This document shows, one piece after another, positions 62,700 to 64,000 of a stretch of DNA of 64,000 nucleotides. Below the pieces are notes generated by a model. The model was not told the origin of the DNA. It did no database searches and saw only the letters and a list, made by a program, of their open reading frames with translations. How positions within the stretch are numbered: position 1 is the stretch's first letter; each line of letters opens with the position of its first letter. Made by a program: the position numbers and the translations under genes. The stretch is from Legionella micdadei (lineage in GTDB: Bacteria > Pseudomonadota > Gammaproteobacteria > Legionellales > Legionellaceae), in contig NZ_LN614830.1 in assembly GCF_000953635.1 (NCBI RefSeq), positions 2,992,501 through 3,056,500 on the forward strand. The letters are read 5' to 3'.

Positions 62700-64000
62700 T
62701 TTAATTAAACTCACCCTTGAAGAATGCGTGGAGCAATTGATTGATTACAGAGGTAAAACTCCTAAAAAAACAGATTCAGGTATTCCTTTGATTACGGCTA
62801 AAGTTATCAAAAATGGGAAAATTCTACCACCCACTGAGTTTATTGCTGAAAATGATTATGAAAGTTGGATGCGGAGAGGTATACCAAAGGAGGGAGATGT
62901 TGTTTTGACTGTTGAAGCTCCTTTAGGAGAAGTTGCTCAACTTGATTCAAGAAAAATTGCTTTAGCTCAAAGAGTTATTACATTGAGAGGAAAAAAAGAT
63001 CTTTTAAATAATACATTCCTAAAATATCTTTTGATGTCGAATGAGTTTCAGAGTGCTCTGAATGGCAGATCCAGTGGAACCACCGTTTTAGGGATAAAAC
63101 AATCAGAACTTAGAAAAATTCAGTTAACTTTCCCTTCTCTATCGATTCAAAAAAAAATAGCGCACATCTTATCTACCCTAGACAACAAAATCGAACTCAA
63201 CAAAAAAATCAATCAAACCTTGGAATCCATAGCGCAAGCCATTTTTAAATCATGGTTTGTGGATTTTGATCCCATTCATGCCAAGGCCAATGCTCAAAGT
63301 GAGGATGAGTACAATGCAATTGCAAAAGAGCTTGGCATTTCCAGAGAGATTTTAGATTTATTTCCCAATGAATTTGAAGAAAGTGAGCTGGGCATGATTC
63401 CCGATGGGTGGAGAGTGACAAAACTGGGCTCGCAAGTGGAAATAAAACGAGACAGCTCTCCACGCCCCATACAAAATTTTATTGTTGACACCGGTTATCA
63501 TTGGCTCAAGATAGCTGATGCAACTGCTGAGCCAAGTCCATTCATCCTTAAAACTAAAGAATATATAAAAGAATCAGGTTTAAAAAATACAGTCTATTTA
63601 AAATCAGGCTCTTTGATATTATCTAACAGCGCAACTCCCGGACTTCCAAAGTTTCTTGAGATAGATGCCTGTATACATGATGGGTGGTTATATTTCTCAA
63701 AAATTAATTTTTTTACAGAAATCTACTTGTATTTTTTATTCTTAGAGCTTCGCAATGACTTTATATCCAAAGGTAATGGTAGTATTTTCACAAATTTAAA
63801 AACAGATATTTTGAAGAACCAACAAGTTATACTTCCTTCTTCAATAATTGTTAAATTATTTACAGAGATAGTTTCAACTTTTTTCAATAAAATTAAAATA
63901 AACTGCAGAGAAATCAGCGAGTTAACTTGCATTAAAGAACTCATATTACCACCACTACTGTCTGGCCAAATAGATGTATCAAATCTAAACCTGGAACCAA
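62689..64000 (+). CDS. hsdS: Type I restriction specificity subunit HsdS (partial)
   Basis: HsdS chooses the DNA target for the HsdMR complex. ATG 62689 overlaps the hsdM stop (ending at 62699), so they are co-translated. The visible 437 codons hold the first target-recognition domain (about 5-165), the central conserved repeat (KIAHILSTLDNKIELNKKIN) and the second TRD with its end repeat (LPPLLSGQIDVSN), so the gene is nearly complete and leaves the window just before its end. HsdR would be expected beyond. Confidence 0.9.
   Translation, partial: MTYSLIKLTLEECVEQLIDYRGKTPKKTDSGIPLITAKVIKNGKILPPTEFIAENDYESWMRRGIPKEGDVVLTVEAPLGEVAQLDSRKIALAQRVITLRGKKDLLNNTFLKYLLMSNEFQSALNGRSSGTTVLGIKQSELRKIQLTFPSLSIQKKIAHILSTLDNKIELNKKINQTLESIAQAIFKSWFVDFDPIHAKANAQSEDEYNAIAKELGISREILDLFPNEFEESELGMIPDGWRVTKLGSQVEIKRDSSPRPIQNFIVDTGYHWLKIADATAEPSPFILKTKEYIKESGLKNTVYLKSGSLILSNSATPGLPKFLEIDACIHDGWLYFSKINFFTEIYLYFLFLELRNDFISKGNGSIFTNLKTDILKNQQVILPSSIIVKLFTEIVSTFFNKIKINCREISELTCIKELILPPLLSGQIDVSNLNLEP

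Noticed and set aside
1-64000. CRISPR arrays, tRNA or rRNA genes, and intact insertion sequences
   Set aside because: I saw no regularly spaced repeats, no cloverleaf-like stretch and no transposase; negative by eye only, a tRNAscan or IS search could still find one.

Overview
The window looks like chromosomal DNA from Legionella or a close relative in the Legionellaceae. It is AT-rich and carries gammaproteobacterial housekeeping genes (lptD-surA-pdxA, amgK-murU, fadE, ppk1, epmB/efp/epmC, yajQ). Between these sit genes with eukaryote-like domains: a SET plus ankyrin protein resembling the Legionella nucleomodulin RomA/LegAS4, LRR-like and coiled-coil proteins, and proteins with basic nuclear-localisation-like stretches and acidic C-terminal tails of the kind seen in Dot/Icm substrates. 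The genus assignment is inferred from this pattern, not from a marker gene.

Layout. 0-6 kb: outer-membrane assembly (pdxA partial, surA, lptD), divergent from the AmgK-MurU murein-recycling pair. 6-27 kb: mostly housekeeping. It holds fadE, a half-size chromate transporter, ppk1, the EF-P lysylation genes (epmB and efp divergent, epmC 7 kb away), a secreted 716-aa protein, an internally duplicated membrane protein, rmlA-rmlB and a hexapeptide acetyltransferase. 27-39 kb: an accessory block of candidate effectors on the minus strand. These are a RomA-like SET/ankyrin protein, an acidic-tailed 289-aa protein, two tandem Cys-His-Asp paralogues and a 511-aa protein with a ubiquitin-interacting-like motif, interspersed with a TipA-like regulator, a nitroreductase, an amino-acid binding protein and an Erg6-like methyltransferase. 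39-46 kb: metabolic and redox genes. These are budA-alsS (acetoin), an SDR lacking its catalytic Tyr, an Fe-S photolyase, a ferric-reductase-like membrane flavocytochrome and a secreted cytochrome-b5-like protein. 47-50 kb: a decayed stretch with gene remnants around a FUSC-family protein and a LuxR-type HTH. 50-55.6 kb: a compact operon of GNAT, a stand-alone A-T-TE NRPS-like enzyme and a hybrid histidine kinase broken by a frameshift. 55.6-59 kb: a decayed gene, a possible ADP-ribosyltransferase-fold protein with a mitochondrial-presequence-like N-terminus, and a coiled-coil protein. 59-64 kb: the edge of a mobile or defence region with a HigB/HigA-type pair (toxin frameshifted), a CI/LexA-like repressor (frameshifted near its end) with a palindromic operator, an excisionase-like HTH, and a type I restriction system (hsdM frameshifted near A-tracts, hsdS cut by the window end).

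Four genes (hybrid kinase, HigB toxin, S24 repressor, HsdM) have recognisable protein sequence continuing in another frame after a single-base shift. This is either real decay or phase variation, or homopolymer errors in the assembly. The most promising novelty is (1) the tandem Cys-His-Asp proteins, (2) the VYR-motif protein with a mitochondrial-type leader, (3) the 511-aa protein with a UIM, and (4) the GNAT/A-T-TE/hybrid kinase operon.
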